Below, piece after piece: positions 14,059 to 14,463 of a DNA stretch of 14,463 nucleotides. A program made the position numbers and the translations under genes. Source of the DNA: Pseudomonadota bacterium. Lineage in GTDB: Bacteria > Myxococcota > Myxococcia > Myxococcales > Anaeromyxobacteraceae. The notes below the pieces were generated by a model, which was not told where the DNA came from, ran no database searches, and was given only the letters and a program-made list of their open reading frames with translations. Each line of letters begins with the position of its first letter. The stretch's first letter is position 1. The stretch lies in NCBI GenBank assembly GCA_023428085.1, contig JAEYZK010000233.1, forward strand, positions 1-14,463, written 5' to 3'.

Positions 14059-14100
14059 CGGGGGTTCCCCCGAGGTCACCGGGGTCCCGGGACGCCCCGG
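14059..14100. terminator. GC-rich hairpins upstream of the PDZ protein gene
   Basis: CGGGGG-TT-CCCCCG (14059-14072) and CCGGGG...CCCCGG (14079-14084 with 14095-14100, and TCCCGGGA inside the loop) lie between the stop of the right-edge gene (14153) and the start of the PDZ protein (13997). They are likely the transcription end of the right-edge gene. No U tract is present. Confidence 0.35.
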
Positions 14101-14152
14101 GGACCAGGCCGACACCGCTCCCCTTTCAACAGGATCGGGTGAGCGGAGCCCC

Positions 14153-14463
14153 TCACGCCCCGCCCGGCTTCCCCTCCAGCGGCAGCCCCATCGCCTCGGC
14201 GAGCACGTGCAGCGCGGCCTCGGCCTCGGCGAAGTTCACGCGGTCGAGGCTGTCCTCGACGCGGGTCAGGAGGAGCTCCGGCCCGACGCGCGCGCGGAGG
14301 TCGTCGAGGTGGTCCTTGGCCGCGAGGCTGCGGCGGCGGATCTTCGACGCGGCCTGCTCGAGGATCCGGCGCAGCTCCTCCGGCGCGCAGCGCGCGAGCG
14401 CCCGCGCCGGCGCCGGATCGCCGGGCGCGTCGGCCCCGACGGTGTCCGCGGCCGGCCCGAGCG
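14153..14463 (-). CDS. C-terminal end of an unrecognised protein (cut by window edge)
   Basis: The minus-strand frame is open from the right edge to a TGA at 14153-14155, showing the last 103 residues. Third positions are almost all G/C, which supports coding. The segment is helical and charged: ARCAPEELRRILEQAASKIRRRS, AAKDHLDDLRARVGPELL, then RVEDSLDRVNFAEAEAALHVLAEAMGLPL and a short Gly/Pro tail. The heptad-like spacing suggests a helical bundle or coiled coil. I do not recognise the family and the N-terminal part is outside the window. Confidence 0.6.
   Translation of the reverse strand, partial: LGPAADTVGADAPGDPAPARALARCAPEELRRILEQAASKIRRRSLAAKDHLDDLRARVGPELLLTRVEDSLDRVNFAEAEAALHVLAEAMGLPLEGKPGGA

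Noticed and set aside
1..14463. CRISPR array, intact insertion sequence, rRNA or origin
   Set aside because: No regularly spaced repeats, no intact transposase with terminal inverted repeats, and no rRNA or DnaA-box cluster were seen on reading both strands.

Overview
The window is very GC-rich DNA with an almost obligatory G/C at third codon positions, so every gene has long antisense and out-of-frame shadow ORFs. Gene content (a DUF2844/DUF3443 pair, a YjjJ-type HipA kinase, a RAYT-like transposase remnant, a protein of repeated carboxypeptidase-regulatory-like domains plus PDZ, lipoproteins) together with base composition suggests a myxobacterial chromosome, most like Anaeromyxobacter. That placement is inference from composition and remembered protein flavour, not from a search.

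Layout. (1) 1-4009 is a minus-strand block: a DUF2917 protein, an NCS2/AzgA-type purine permease, a secreted DUF2844 protein, a DUF3443 lipoprotein with two DTG motifs, and a 5'-complete, 3'-cut gene that looks like a GNAT acetyltransferase. A plus-strand LysR regulator (4125-5012) diverges from this block. (2) 5089-6417 is a minus-strand HipA-family kinase of the YjjJ type with its own N-terminal helix-turn-helix. It is preceded by an AT-rich patch with a perfect dyad. (3) 6418-7029 has no intact gene but holds a frameshifted coding remnant. (4) 7030-8257 is a convergent pair, a VOC-fold protein (+) and a lipoprotein (-), whose stop codons lie in the two arms of one inverted repeat. (5) 8540-9436 is a LacI-type ligand-binding domain lacking its DNA-binding domain, with an ambiguous start. 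(6) 9492-10165 holds a REP-like hairpin and a decayed RAYT transposase that has lost its catalytic middle and lies between two related direct repeats. (7) 10352-12031 is ilvD (dihydroxy-acid dehydratase). Upstream on the same strand are a REP-like double hairpin, a 621-aa membrane-anchored multi-domain PDZ protein, and the C-terminal end of an unrecognised protein that runs off the right edge.

The only clear core-metabolism gene is ilvD (valine/isoleucine/CoA-precursor synthesis). The permease is a purine-base importer by family. The rest are envelope or regulatory proteins. Most of the accessory signal lies between 6.4 and 10.2 kb, where remnants, hairpins and truncated genes cluster. No tRNA, rRNA, CRISPR array or intact mobile element was seen.
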